From Chloroflexi bacterium OLB14 (GTDB taxonomy: Bacteria; Chloroflexota; Anaerolineae; Anaerolineales; Villigracilaceae), in contig LMZR01000074.1 in NCBI GenBank assembly GCA_001567105.1, forward strand, positions 1 to 36,179: DNA of 36,179 nt, in the 5' to 3' direction. Positions within the stretch are counted from its first letter, which is position 1, and each line of letters starts with the position of its first letter. This document shows, one piece after another, positions 15,347 to 24,360 of this stretch. The notes under the pieces are model-generated. The model made no database searches and was not told the DNA's origin. It saw nothing but the letters and a program-made list of their open reading frames with translations. A program made the position numbers and the translations under genes.

Positions 15347-17920
15347 ATGGTAACAAAATCTGCTGATGAAACCAAAGTTGTGAAGAATGGTTTGCTTCCA
15401 ACACCACCTATGCCGAAAGGCTTACCCAAAGCAACATTGACAGATAATGCTCGTCAGGTGTTGATGAAGCGATACGTGCGCCGTGGTGATGATGGCAAGC
15501 CTGCCGAAAATGTGGAAGAAATGTTCTGGCGCGTGGCTTATCATGTGGCTAAGGTAGAAGAAGAATGGAATGATGATGTTGCCAAACGCACCGAAGAATA
15601 TTATCACTTGCTTTCTAGTAAAAAGTTTTTTCCAAACTCTCCAACTTTTACTGGGGCAGGGACTCCGCTTGGTCAATTAGCGGCGTGTTTTGTTTTGCCA
15701 ATTACCGATGATATGGGCAGACATTCTGCTGGTATCTTCCAAACTTTGCGTGATGCCGCTTTGATTCAGCAGACAGGTGGCGGAAATGGTTTTTCATTTT
15801 CACGTTTACGACCAGCAGGCGCTAGAGTGCAAACATCAGCAGGCAATGCAACGGGTCCAGTTGGATTTTTGAAAGTATATGATCACGCCTTTGGTGAGAT
15901 TGCACAAGGTGGCACGAGGCGTGGCGCAAACATGGCGGTCTTGCGAGTGGATCATCCAGATGTGGAAGATTTTATTACTTGTAAGATCAATGAAAATCAT
16001 ATAACTAATTTCAATATTTCAGTGGGTATCACTGATGCGTTTATGCAAGCCGTGCGTGATGATAAAGAATGGGCGTTACGCTTCCCTGATTTGGTAGAGA
16101 TGAAACAAAAAGGATTCAATGGCACGCTCGAACAAGCCGAAGCCGCTGGAATCAAAATCAATACTTATAAAACAGTTAATGCAAGAGAGTTGTTTAATAA
16201 AATCGTTAAGCAAGCACATCACAACGGCGAGCCAGGCGTTTTATTTTTAGATGCTTCGAATCGTAGTAACCCTGTTCCGCATTTGTATCCGCTTGAAGCG
16301 ACAAATCCGTGCGGCGAACAATGGCTTGGACCTTACGAAAACTGCTGTTTAGGTTCTATCAACTTAAATGAACATTGCGCACCCGATGGCAGTGTAGATT
16401 GGGAATTGTTGAAACAATCTACTATTACCGCAACAAGATTTTTAGATGATGTTGTTCAAGCCAATGCTTATGTACCCGCTGTGCCTCAATTAAGAGAAGC
16501 CGCGTTGCGTGCTAGAAGAATCGGTTTGGGTATTATGGGCTTGGCTGATTTGATGTATCACGTTGGCGTGCGTTATGGTTCAAAAGAAGGTCAAGAGTTT
16601 GGCGCGCAAGTGATGGAGTTTGTGCGTTATCACTGTATGATGACCAGTATTGAACTTGCCAAAGAACGCGGCGCATTCCCTGCGATTGAAGGCTCAATTT
16701 ACGATCAGAAAAATATGCAATGGCAAGCGCCGAAGAGTATTATCAACTATCAGAATAACTGGAACATGCCCAAAGTCAAATGGGAAGCGGTGGTGGATGG
16801 AATCAAAAAACATGGTATCCGTAATGCCGCTCAAACCACAGTCGCACCTACTGGCACAATCGCCACTGTTGCAGGTTGTGAAGGCTATGGCTGTGAACCA
16901 GTTTTCGCGTTGGCATATATTCGTCACGTTAACGATAATGGAAAAGATTTGAAATTAACGTATGCCAGCCCGCGCTTTGATGAAGCATTAAAAAAACTTG
17001 GGCTTGGTGAAGAGAAACGTCAAGAAATTGTTGAGCAAGTGATGAATGAAGGCACATGCCAAAACATTACTGAACTTCCGCAACACATTCGTGATACGTT
17101 TGTTGTTTCGGGTGATGTGACTGCCGAAGAACATGTGCGTATGCAAGCCGCATTGCAAGCCTTTGTTGATAACTCGCTTTCAAAAACTGTAAACTTTTTT
17201 GAAAATGCAACTGAAGCCGATGTTGCTACTGCTTATCAACTTGCTTGGGAGTTGGGTTGTAAAGGAATTACAGTGTATGTGACTGGTTCACGCGATAAAG
17301 TTGTTTTGGAAACCAAAGCCACTGCGGATAAAAAGATAACGCCTCAACCCACGCCGACAGTTGATTCTGCTATTCAGCCTTCACCTACCATTTGGCATGA
17401 GACGAAAAAATCTCGCCCCAAAGTGTTGACTGGTAAAACATACAACATCGAAACACCAGTTGGTAAAGCGTTTATCACCATCAATGAAAATGGTGGATCA
17501 CAACCCTTTGAAGCATTTGTCAATACTGCTAAAGCAGGCTCCGAAATTGCGGCAGTCTCCGAAGCGATAGGGCGTTTGATTTCATATATCTTACGCATGG
17601 CATCTCCAATTGCACCTGTAGATAGAATGCGTGAAATTGTTGTACAACTCATCGGCATCGGTGGCGGACGTTCACTTGGCTTTGGACCAAATCGTGTGCG
17701 TTCATTGCCTGATGGCATTGGTCAAGTGTTAGATGGTTACTTGAATGAGAAAAGCGGAATCAATATTGAAGAAGTAAAAACAAATGGAAATGGAAATCAC
17801 AGCGAAGCACCTTCAGCAAAAATGAAAATCGGTGACATTTGTCCCGAATGTGGCGAAGCCGCCGTAGTCAATGAAGAAGGTTGTCGTAAGTGCTATGCCT
17901 GTGGGTTTAGTGAGTGTTAG
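15347..17920 (+). CDS. nrdJ: Adenosylcobalamin-dependent (class II) ribonucleotide reductase
   Basis: Reduces ribonucleotides to deoxyribonucleotides using a cobalamin-derived radical, independent of oxygen. The 857-aa length is typical of the long bacterial form. Seen in the sequence: the N-terminal redox Cys near 114 (LAACFVLP), the nucleotide site region [16 protein letters not shown], the active-site NPCGEQ at 320-325 with the thiyl Cys322 and Glu324, and [15 protein letters not shown] further on. A TSCPD-like domain follows ([12 protein letters not shown] onward), and a C-terminal four-Cys zinc ribbon (CPECG...CRKCYACGF) near 837-855 probably carries the redox-active cysteines. GAGGAGAG before the ATG is a good ribosome-binding site. 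It is adjacent to its likely repressor nrdR. No frameshift. Confidence 0.96.
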   Translation: MVTKSADETKVVKNGLLPTPPMPKGLPKATLTDNARQVLMKRYVRRGDDGKPAENVEEMFWRVAYHVAKVEEEWNDDVAKRTEEYYHLLSSKKFFPNSPTFTGAGTPLGQLAACFVLPITDDMGRHSAGIFQTLRDAALIQQTGGGNGFSFSRLRPAGARVQTSAGNATGPVGFLKVYDHAFGEIAQGGTRRGANMAVLRVDHPDVEDFITCKINENHITNFNISVGITDAFMQAVRDDKEWALRFPDLVEMKQKGFNGTLEQAEAAGIKINTYKTVNARELFNKIVKQAHHNGEPGVLFLDASNRSNPVPHLYPLEATNPCGEQWLGPYENCCLGSINLNEHCAPDGSVDWELLKQSTITATRFLDDVVQANAYVPAVPQLREAALRARRIGLGIMGLADLMYHVGVRYGSKEGQEFGAQVMEFVRYHCMMTSIELAKERGAFPAIEGSIYDQKNMQWQAPKSIINYQNNWNMPKVKWEAVVDGIKKHGIRNAAQTTVAPTGTIATVAGCEGYGCEPVFALAYIRHVNDNGKDLKLTYASPRFDEALKKLGLGEEKRQEIVEQVMNEGTCQNITELPQHIRDTFVVSGDVTAEEHVRMQAALQAFVDNSLSKTVNFFENATEADVATAYQLAWELGCKGITVYVTGSRDKVVLETKATADKKITPQPTPTVDSAIQPSPTIWHETKKSRPKVLTGKTYNIETPVGKAFITINENGGSQPFEAFVNTAKAGSEIAAVSEAIGRLISYILRMASPIAPVDRMREIVVQLIGIGGGRSLGFGPNRVRSLPDGIGQVLDGYLNEKSGINIEEVKTNGNGNHSEAPSAKMKIGDICPECGEAAVVNEEGCRKCYACGFSEC

Positions 17921-17948
17921 AAGGTTAGTAAGTTTGAATGCTATAAAG

Positions 17949-17976
17949 TTGGCGGATGAGGAAACTTGTCCGCCAA
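17949..17976. other. Hairpin downstream of the ribonucleotide reductase gene
   Basis: TTGGCGGA (17949-17956) and TCCGCCAA (17969-17976) form a perfect 8-bp stem. On the + strand it is followed by A's, not T's, so it is not a canonical terminator for nrdJ. It may still mark the transcript end or the left edge of the defence cassette. Confidence 0.5.
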
Positions 17977-18097
17977 AAAAATCACTCTAAAAAAGAACAA
18001 AAATTCTAACAATACTCTTATACTTTTCTGATTATGTTTTGAGAAGATTATGTAAAGATATTTTGAATAATCAAAGTATCTATATTAAGGAAAAAAT

Positions 18098-19192
18098 ATG
18101 AATAGTTTAATTGATCACTTTACAAAATTCTTATCTAATATCCAGCCTGATGGAAAGCGAGTTGAACTTGCAACAGATATTCCAGATAAATTGCGTGAAT
18201 ATTTGAAGGACACTGATAAAATAAAAACGGTTGATCCACATACAAGATTATCGGGTTCATACTCACGATATACTACTATCAAAGAAATTAAAGATGTAGA
18301 TATTCTTTTGTTTATTAATGAAGAATATAAGAATGGGGAAGATAGTGTTAAAAAAGTGATCAATGAATTGGTTAACGCTTTAGGAGGATTCCCTAAATAC
18401 TTAAAAGACGAATCTGGAAAAGTTAATGCTGACCTTGCCCTTAAACGCCAAAGAAGATCAGTTCAAGTACATATAACTTTAGATGAACAGGATTTCGATA
18501 TTGATGTAGTTCCTTCAATAGTCGAAGATGGTATAGAAAAACCTTTACTCGTTCCTGATAGAGATTTATCTAAGTGGGTATTATCTGACCCGCTTGGTTA
18601 TAGTAAGCTTTTGTCTAAAATTAATAAGGAAAATGTTAACAAAGTAGTTCCTTTGATTAAGATGTTTAAACATTGGCGTGATGTTCAAATGAAAAGAAAA
18701 CGCCCGAAAAGTTACTGGCTAGAATGCATGATTGTGAAAGCTGCTAATGAAGAAAAACTAAATATAAAAGACGCATCTTGGGGGGAATTATTTCTAAGCC
18801 TCTTGAGTTTTATCTATAATGATTTCCATGATAAGTGGAAAAACAGTAAAGAAGTTCCTTTAATAAAAGACCCAATGTTGGCAAATAACGTTGCTAAATC
18901 TTGGACGCGAGATGAATTTGAATCTTTTATGAAACATGTTGAAGAATCAAAAAGAAATGCCGAAAAAGCTATAAATGAAAAAGATGAAGATGAGAGCATT
19001 AGGTTGTGGCAGAGTTTATTTAATGATGATGATGAGAAGGAATATTTTCCATCTAAAATTGAAGAGACATTAAAAAATGCTTTGGTTGGTGGAGTGTCTT
19101 TTGTTTCCTCTTCAGGTAAAGTTACATCAACTAAGCCACAATCTGAAAAATCATGGCAATCACCTTCTCACAGAAATTATGGAGATTCTTGA
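18098..19192 (+). CDS. CBASS CD-NTase (cGAS/DncV-like nucleotidyltransferase)
   Basis: A 364-aa SMODS-type nucleotidyltransferase that makes cyclic oligonucleotide signals on phage infection. The polymerase-beta-type active site is complete: GSYSRYTT at 53-60, catalytic pair Asp66 and Asp68 (KDVDILLF), and the third acidic position in FDIDVVPS at 133-140. The helical C-terminal domain follows (VVPLIKMFKHWRD). The last 40 residues are Ser/Thr/Pro-rich and probably disordered, ending NYGDS; in type II CBASS the C-terminal tail is the site of conjugation. AAGGA precedes the ATG. The E2-like gene starts six bases after its stop. It is more AT-rich than its neighbours, consistent with horizontal transfer. 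The product nucleotide and the clade cannot be set from sequence alone. Confidence 0.9.
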   Translation: MNSLIDHFTKFLSNIQPDGKRVELATDIPDKLREYLKDTDKIKTVDPHTRLSGSYSRYTTIKEIKDVDILLFINEEYKNGEDSVKKVINELVNALGGFPKYLKDESGKVNADLALKRQRRSVQVHITLDEQDFDIDVVPSIVEDGIEKPLLVPDRDLSKWVLSDPLGYSKLLSKINKENVNKVVPLIKMFKHWRDVQMKRKRPKSYWLECMIVKAANEEKLNIKDASWGELFLSLLSFIYNDFHDKWKNSKEVPLIKDPMLANNVAKSWTRDEFESFMKHVEESKRNAEKAINEKDEDESIRLWQSLFNDDDEKEYFPSKIEETLKNALVGGVSFVSSSGKVTSTKPQSEKSWQSPSHRNYGDS

Positions 19193-19197
19193 TATAG

Positions 19198-19611
19198 ATG
19201 CCTTTACCAAGAGATAAACCATTATCATTAGCAATTCAAAAGGCTTGTATACAGGAGCAATTCCCACAATTTAGGTTTTCTAAGGCAGAAAGTTCATGGA
19301 TTGGAATACTACAACCTACAATAGAATCGCCTGAATATTTAATTAAGATAATTTATAAATTGTATACCGTTCCTCGAGTTTTTGTACTTAAACCTAAATT
19401 ACATCCTGATGCTCCACACATTTATAAGCACACTGGATCTTTATGTTTATATTTTCCTGATGATAAATCGTGGACGAGTCAAAAACTTCTAGGTAAGACC
19501 ATTTTTTTATGGACTGCTGAATGGCTATATTATTATGAGATATGGCTTTCGACAGGCCAATGGTATGCCCCCGAAGCTCCGCACAATGATATTAAGAGAG
19601 AAGATAATTGA
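19198..19611 (+). CDS. CBASS E2-like ubiquitin-conjugating-type protein
   Basis: A 137-aa E2-like protein of the kind found alone in short type II CBASS. Visible features: PKLHPDAPHIYKHTGSLCLY, with the predicted catalytic Cys83 after the H-x(4)-GSL turn, then FLWTAEWLYYYEIWLSTGQW and PEAPH at the end, a pattern shared with the E2 domain of CBASS Cap2. No E1 or JAB gene lies beside it, so it would act alone, conjugating the CD-NTase C-terminus and thereby priming signal synthesis. This role is known for E2-CBASS systems and inferred here. Its TGA overlaps the Shine-Dalgarno of the effector gene. Confidence 0.85.
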   Translation: MPLPRDKPLSLAIQKACIQEQFPQFRFSKAESSWIGILQPTIESPEYLIKIIYKLYTVPRVFVLKPKLHPDAPHIYKHTGSLCLYFPDDKSWTSQKLLGKTIFLWTAEWLYYYEIWLSTGQWYAPEAPHNDIKREDN

Positions 19612-19620
19612 GGAGAAAAT

Positions 19621-20139
19621 ATGAGCCAATTTGTAGAGTTTTTCAATCATCCATTTTTCATTGTAGTTGGTGGTATGGCAACAATATCTTCAATACTAGC
19701 TACTATTTATACTTTGTATTTAATAATTAAAGGTATTTTCCCTGTTTGGTATAGACTTGGTCTTGGGTTATCTACACGCGAAATAGCAATATTTGCCGAT
19801 ACGGAATTTGATAGTTTGAAAAGTTTGTTAGTTGATTCTAAAATATTTCAAGAAAAAAATATTACCAAGATTGATAGTAAATCGATTAAGAAAGCAGAAA
19901 AAATAACCTTATTTTTGGTACATTGGAAATCTTTTAAAGATGAGTTTGAAGAGATATTAAGGGTCAAAAAAGATACTTCTGCCTTAATCGTTTATGCTCC
20001 ACAGGACGAGGGTTTTATTGATAAGGATGTGATAACAAAAATCAACTTAGAGAGAAATGCGCTTATTGTAAATTTTCGCGGAAGACTAGTGAATGATATT
20101 TTGACATGTATGATTACGACTAGTTATCATAAAAGATGA
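19621..20139 (+). CDS. Putative CBASS effector: membrane anchor plus Rossmann-like domain
   Basis: A 172-aa protein. Residues about 12-38 form one long hydrophobic helix (FIVVGGMATISSILATIYTL in part). The cytoplasmic part alternates strands and helices as in a flavodoxin, TIR-like or other Rossmannoid fold: REIAIFAD, ITLFLVHW, SALIVYAP and NALIVNFRGR, ending NDILTCMITTSY. I cannot name the family. As third gene in the CBASS operon (GAGGAG Shine-Dalgarno, 9-bp gap) it is the only candidate effector, so it probably binds the nucleotide signal and damages the membrane or degrades a nucleotide. The sensing and killing modes are unknown. A catalytic TIR Glu is not evident. Confidence 0.7.
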   Translation: MSQFVEFFNHPFFIVVGGMATISSILATIYTLYLIIKGIFPVWYRLGLGLSTREIAIFADTEFDSLKSLLVDSKIFQEKNITKIDSKSIKKAEKITLFLVHWKSFKDEFEEILRVKKDTSALIVYAPQDEGFIDKDVITKINLERNALIVNFRGRLVNDILTCMITTSYHKR

Positions 20140-20275
20140 ATTTATATCTCTATTTTGCCTAATAAATATAAGTAAGGCTCTATGAGCCTCAAGACCTCAT
20201 AATTGTAAACAGCAATAGGAATAACATGCCTTATCAGTAATTTGGTCAATTAAATAAATTACGTGGATAAACCCA

Positions 20276-20310
20276 AGTGATAGTCACCTCAAAGGTGACT
20301 GTCACTTTTC
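20276..20310 (+). terminator. Strong hairpin between the CBASS operon and the YdeI-like gene
   Basis: AGTGATAGTCACCT (20276-20289), loop CAA, AGGTGACTGTCACT (20293-20306), then TTTC. Fourteen pairs with one G-T. It includes the stop codon of the minus-strand gene 20302-20829, so it can terminate from both sides. It is related to the hairpin at 7724-7753. Confidence 0.65.
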
Positions 20311-20829
20311 TATTGAATCAATCAAAACCCCATTGTTCGATACAGAAACATCAGTACATGAATTGCGATTGAAGCAACACGGTCTGCGATTCCCTGCATC
20401 CATTTTGGATAAAGCCACCCCAATGCGTTTCTTACGCGTTTCCAAATTTTTTGTTGAACCAATCCAACGGATCCAATCCCAACGAGCATTTGGCGTAATA
20501 TCCATCCATGTGGCTTGTGCCGTTTTCGTAGAAGCCAATGCTTTCTTCAAATCCGCTGGCACTTTGGGTTCGGGCCACACTTTCATCACTTCCGCTTCAA
20601 TCGTTATTGCATCACCCTTAATTCTTTGCATCATATTTTTTTCAACCTTCAACCAATGGCTTCCCTTACCATCAGGTTCAAGTGGTGCTTGAAATTCAAA
20701 ATCATTGATGCTTCCATTTATCATCACCACCCCGCGCGATGGAAGTTTGTTACTGACATTCTTCGGTAGTTTGATAATTATCCACGAGCCGATTTTAGAT
20801 AATTTCGCTTCAAAACGGATTTTCGACAT
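20302..20829 (-). CDS. YdeI/OmpD-associated family protein with DUF1905 domain
   Basis: A 175-aa protein. The first 90 residues form a DUF1905 beta-barrel: FEAKLSKIGSWIIIKLP, SRGVVMINGSINDFEF, then GSHWLKVEKNMMQ. After VPADLKKAL comes the YdeI-type C-terminal domain, with MDITPNARWDWIRWI and the signature GNRRPCCFNRNSCT. The domain order and length are typical. The family's biochemical role is not established. It is a single gene separated from the patatin operon by about 70 bp, and its stop lies inside the terminator hairpin. Confidence 0.85.
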   Translation of the reverse strand: MSKIRFEAKLSKIGSWIIIKLPKNVSNKLPSRGVVMINGSINDFEFQAPLEPDGKGSHWLKVEKNMMQRIKGDAITIEAEVMKVWPEPKVPADLKKALASTKTAQATWMDITPNARWDWIRWIGSTKNLETRKKRIGVALSKMDAGNRRPCCFNRNSCTDVSVSNNGVLIDSIEK

Positions 20830-20900
20830 GTTTCTGTTTCTTCATCCTTATTCTTAACTTTGACGTTTGTATCTTAACCTAAGCGTCAATCATCTCAACC

Positions 20901-21733
20901 TTATGTTTCTGCTAATAGTTTTCGGATATAAGGCAATTGCGCTTCGGCGGCTTCTTCTCCTTTTTCTATAATATAGGGGAGTTGATGATGGTCAAAGCCG
21001 CCAATTTGACGATCGAAAGTGGGCAAAATTGGAATGATTTCTGCATGTGAAGCAACATTGTAAAAAGAAAAACTTGATTTCAAAATATTGTTCATATACA
21101 AAGTGTTTAGGTGAGAAGTGACAGCTGTATAAGAATTCATGCGTTTGCGTATGGGTAATTCAAAACCTACTGCTACAATAACATCACTGCCTTCTTTTAT
21201 CGCTACATCAATAGGAAAAGGATTACTGACAGCGCCATCTACTAACAATTTGTCATCAATTTTAACGGGCGGAAAAACCAAAGGTATTGCTGAACTAGCA
21301 CGTGTTGCATCCACTAATTTGCCTGATGAAAGAACTACCGCTTCTCCGCTATAAAATTCAGTTGCGACTATATATAACGGCATGACTGTATCTTTGAATG
21401 TTTTCTCACCGAATGCGATTTGTAACCGCTCTAACATTACTTTATCATCTACCAAGCCGCTAGATTCTGTAAAGCGAGTTTCGCCACTCATTGCAGAGCG
21501 CAGGTTAGAGGCGTAGCTTCTACAATATCGTTTTTATATAATTCAGTAGTGAGAGTCAATGCCGTTTCAGCATCCGTATTCAAGGCGATAATACTGGCGT
21601 ATAAACTACCACCGCTACAACCAACAGCCAACGTAGGCTGAAAGCCTTCACGTTGTAACGCTTTGATTATCCCAAGCGAAGCCGCGCATAATATACCGCC
21701 TGAGCCAATTACAATTGAGAGCCGTTTTTTCAT
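20901..21733 (-). CDS. Patatin-like phospholipase, frameshifted (second of two)
   Basis: Patatin-family lipid acyl hydrolase with a Ser-Asp dyad. The N-terminal part carries the glycine-rich oxyanion region (GSGGILCAASLG) and the nucleophile elbow GCSGGS. The second part has ATEFYSGEAVVLSSG and the catalytic Asp in LLVDGAVSNP. A one-base loss somewhere in 21510-21548 splits it. The downstream frame is open across the break (RSYASNLRSAM before the apparent ATG at 21491), and the paralogue 21730-22578 aligns along both parts, so this is one gene of about 277 aa. Its ATG overlaps the paralogue's stop (ATGA). Last gene of the partner-switch operon. Confidence 0.8.
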
Positions 21734-22578
21734 GGTTCGATATTCAACAACTTTCTGATGTATGGAATTTGTTCTTCTGCAGCTTTTTCGCCTTGCGCAA
21801 TAACATAAGGGATTTGATCTGTGTCGAAAAGACGAATGGAATGTTCAAATTCGGGAAGGATGGTAATAATCTCAGAGTGATGTACAGCATTGTGGAAAGC
21901 AAAGTTGGAGTGATACAAGTTATTGGTCATTAAACTGTTTATATGAAACGCGTAACGACTCACAGATTTAACTGTACGCGGCAATGGAGATTGAAAGCCC
22001 ATGGCTAAAATCACATCTGCGCCTTCTTTTATGGCTACATCTACAGGCATGGGGTTAGAAACACCACCATCTATTAAAGTGCGTTCACCAACTTTATGAG
22101 CAGACCAAATAAAAGGAATAGCAATGCTGGCACGAATGGCATCTACAATTTTGCCTTCATTCAGCGGCACTTGTTCGCCTGTGTAAAAATCGGTCGTCAT
22201 TATCGTCAAAGGGGTTTTTACTTCGGCAAAAGTTCGGTTACTAAAAACTTGATTTAAGTTCGTTTCCATTCGTCTATCTGAGATCATGCCAAAACTAGGA
22301 CCGAAGTTAAACAATTTAGGAAAAGCCACGCTTAATAAAGCCTGCCAATTTTTTTGTGCAGTTACTTCTTTATTCCATAGCGTTTTAGTATATTCAATAC
22401 ATTCATCTAATGAAAAGCCGAGAGCCATCGTAGCAGTGTATAGACTTCCACCACTGCATCCCACGAATAAATCAATAGGGATGTTTTCGCGGTTTAGAAC
22501 TTTCCATAAGCCCAAAGCCGCCGCACATTTAACAGAACCAGCCCCTACAACTAAAGCGAGGCGTGGTTTTTTATCCAT
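21730..22578 (-). CDS. Patatin-like phospholipase (first of two)
   Basis: A 282-aa patatin-family hydrolase with no signal peptide. The oxyanion region is VGAGSVKCAAALG, the nucleophile elbow FVGCSGGSLY, and the catalytic Asp is in LIDGGVSNPMPVDVA. It is a close paralogue of the next gene, so a tandem duplication is likely. I chose ATG at 22578 (MDKKPRLAL), which overlaps the STAS gene's stop (ATGGATAA); a TTG at 22593 would add five residues. Co-transcription with an RsbW/STAS pair suggests that lipase expression or activity is tied to a stress-signalling switch. The substrate is unknown. Confidence 0.88.
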   Translation of the reverse strand: MDKKPRLALVVGAGSVKCAAALGLWKVLNRENIPIDLFVGCSGGSLYTATMALGFSLDECIEYTKTLWNKEVTAQKNWQALLSVAFPKLFNFGPSFGMISDRRMETNLNQVFSNRTFAEVKTPLTIMTTDFYTGEQVPLNEGKIVDAIRASIAIPFIWSAHKVGERTLIDGGVSNPMPVDVAIKEGADVILAMGFQSPLPRTVKSVSRYAFHINSLMTNNLYHSNFAFHNAVHHSEIITILPEFEHSIRLFDTDQIPYVIAQGEKAAEEQIPYIRKLLNIEP

Positions 22579-22921
22579 TATTTTGGCTTTCAAAACTTGC
22601 TAGTGCGTCATCTACGTTTGTAAACACTTTGACGATATTATGAAAACCAGACATTTTTAAAACTTTTTCTACGTTAGGTTGTGGTGCGGCTAAACGAAAA
22701 TCTCCACCATTTGCGCGCGCTTCTTTAACGCTAGCAAGAATAGCCCGCAATCCAGCACTGCTCATAAACTCAACCTTACTAAAATCTGCAATTACATTAG
22801 GGTGTCCGTCATGGATGTGCGCATTGATTGTGTTGATAAGTTGAGGGGCTGTGAGCGCGTCTATACTTCCAGTGATGATGATTTGATCAATAACCCCTGT
22901 GGTGGTGATGGTGATTTCCAT
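22571..22921 (-). CDS. STAS-domain anti-sigma factor antagonist (RsbV/SpoIIAA-like)
   Basis: A 116-aa single STAS domain. The family core reads GSIDALTAPQL and DFSKVEFMSSAGLRAIL; Ser54 or Ser55 is the predicted phosphorylation site. In known systems the unphosphorylated form binds the RsbW-type kinase and frees its target. Gene order RsbW-like then STAS, with a 24-bp gap, marks a partner-switch pair. No sigma factor is visible in the window, so the target may not be one. AGGAG lies before the ATG. Confidence 0.92.
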   Translation of the reverse strand: MEITITTTGVIDQIIITGSIDALTAPQLINTINAHIHDGHPNVIADFSKVEFMSSAGLRAILASVKEARANGGDFRLAAPQPNVEKVLKMSGFHNIVKVFTNVDDALASFESQNNG

Positions 22922-22945
22922 AAGAATCTCCTTATTGCGTTGACA

Positions 22946-23362
22946 TTAATATTTTTTGATGAGTTTTGTAATATTACCAGTTTCTGAGCTTTGATATTCT
23001 ATATCATCTACGGACATAAACACGAAAAATAATCCCAGCCCGCCAGATTTCAGATTGTCAAGTTCGTTGTTCAAGTTTGGTGGGGGAGGTTCAACAGGCT
23101 CAAATGGATGACCGAAATCTGTGATAGATACGATTACTTGATGCGGTTCTATCTCCACTTCCATAATTATAGAGCCTGGATCCATTTTTTCATACCCATG
23201 CGTAATTATGTTTGTGCAAACTTCATCTACCGCTAATTGAATATCATATACTATTTGTTCGTTTATTTCTGGCATATTTTGGCAAGCAGTTTTAACAAGG
23301 TCACGAAACAATGGTAACGACTCAAGTTCAGCAGAAAGTGAAATTTGATGGGTGTGTGCCAT
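22946..23362 (-). CDS. RsbW/SpoIIAB-like serine kinase (HATPase)
   Basis: A 138-aa ATPase of the GHKL/HATPase_c_2 type. The N-box is DIQLAVDEVCTNIITHGY, the G1 box is ITDFGHPFEP and the G2 box is GGLGLFFVFMSVDD. In partner switching it phosphorylates the STAS protein (next gene) and sequesters a target. The length is typical. It starts 13 bp after the unknown 295-aa protein. Confidence 0.92.
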   Translation of the reverse strand: MAHTHQISLSAELESLPLFRDLVKTACQNMPEINEQIVYDIQLAVDEVCTNIITHGYEKMDPGSIIMEVEIEPHQVIVSITDFGHPFEPVEPPPPNLNNELDNLKSGGLGLFFVFMSVDDIEYQSSETGNITKLIKKY

Positions 23363-23375
23363 AAGTTGTTCCTGA

Positions 23376-24264
23376 TTAATATATTGAGTTTGGAAAAGTA
23401 TTTACACTAGCCATTTTTCCAATTTGTTTAACCATTCGTAATTTATCCCAGTTGGTGTTTAGGGTTTCAAGGATTCCATCCTGAATTGCCCAAGCACGAC
23501 CGCGGACTGAATTCGCTTGCTCTGGTTGTCGAAAAGGTGAAGAGTTATCTAACGCTTTGTACAACAAGCCGTCTTTTTGAAATTCGCGTTGAATATCATC
23601 CATAAGTTTATGCCCGCGCACATAAGCAAAACCGCGCTTTTCAAATATCCAAGCAGAGGCATAGGTTAAAGGTTCAAGGAAATATGCTTGATGCCCGATT
23701 GTTGCTAAAAAAGTATCAAGTTGATCTAATACGAGTTTGGATGCCGTTAGGCTATTGCGCACCTGACCTGGAGCAAGACCTGCTTCTTTGGCGCGTAATT
23801 CTTCATCAATGTTTCTTCTCAATGTGCCAAACATGGTTGGCTTACCTTGTGCATCTATATCTGTATTATAGCGTGGGGAAGTGGGATCGTTTAACAAGAT
23901 TAAATTTAGTTCAATACCATTGAGCATGTTATCTGCCAACTCAAGGGCAAAGAATTCATCGTCAAGGGAGGGCGAAGTCCTCGCAGACAGCAAAACTTTT
24001 TCAGTACCAGAATCCGCTTTCAAAAAGACAAGAGGCGTTTTTTTCTATCCCTAACCAATTAATGGGGTTGATGTTAAAACGAGTCAGCAAACTGGGTGGA
24101 ATTAAATTACGATAAACTCGTTTTTTTATATTTTCTGGTAGGTCATTAATTTGCCTGATGGTGAAAGGAATTGATGCGTCACCCTCAAGTAACGATAACG
24201 TTATGCTACCAAGATTGGGGACGATTGGCTCTAGTTTTTCTTTGCGTTTGAAAAATAATTGCAT
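23376..24264 (-). CDS. Unknown conserved protein heading the partner-switch operon, frameshifted
   Basis: About 295 aa after repair; I recognise no family. The first part starts MQLFFKRKEKLEPIVPNLGS and the second contains LDDEFFALELADNMLNGIE and WIFEKRGFAYVRGHKLMDDI. It is soluble, with mixed helix and strand and no signal or membrane segment. The frames join at seven T's (24038-24044): six would read WLGIEKTPLVFLKADSG. It is the first gene of the operon leading to the RsbW-like kinase, the STAS protein and two patatins, so it may sense the stimulus or be a substrate of the switch (inference only). A TATAAT on the minus strand at 24283-24288 may be its -10. Confidence 0.65.
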
Positions 24265-24360
24265 AAGATTTTTCTGTTTGGATATTATATTGCATTTATT
24301 CGGTATCTAATGCAAATGTTTGGTATTCATCTATAATTGGGAAAAAATTTAGGAGATTTC

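Noticed and set aside
17949..17976. Hairpin after nrdJ as an intrinsic terminator
   Set aside because: The stem is perfect, but on the plus strand it is followed by seven A's and not T's, so I list it only as a hairpin.
19621..20139. Classical TIR-domain NADase effector
   Set aside because: The strand pattern is Rossmann-like, but I cannot place a catalytic Glu or the usual TIR motifs, so the call is left general.
20901..21491. Independent gene starting at the ATG at 21491 (MSGETRF)
   Set aside because: This part lacks the patatin nucleophile, which lies in the preceding frame. The paralogue next door aligns to both parts in order, so it is one frameshifted gene.
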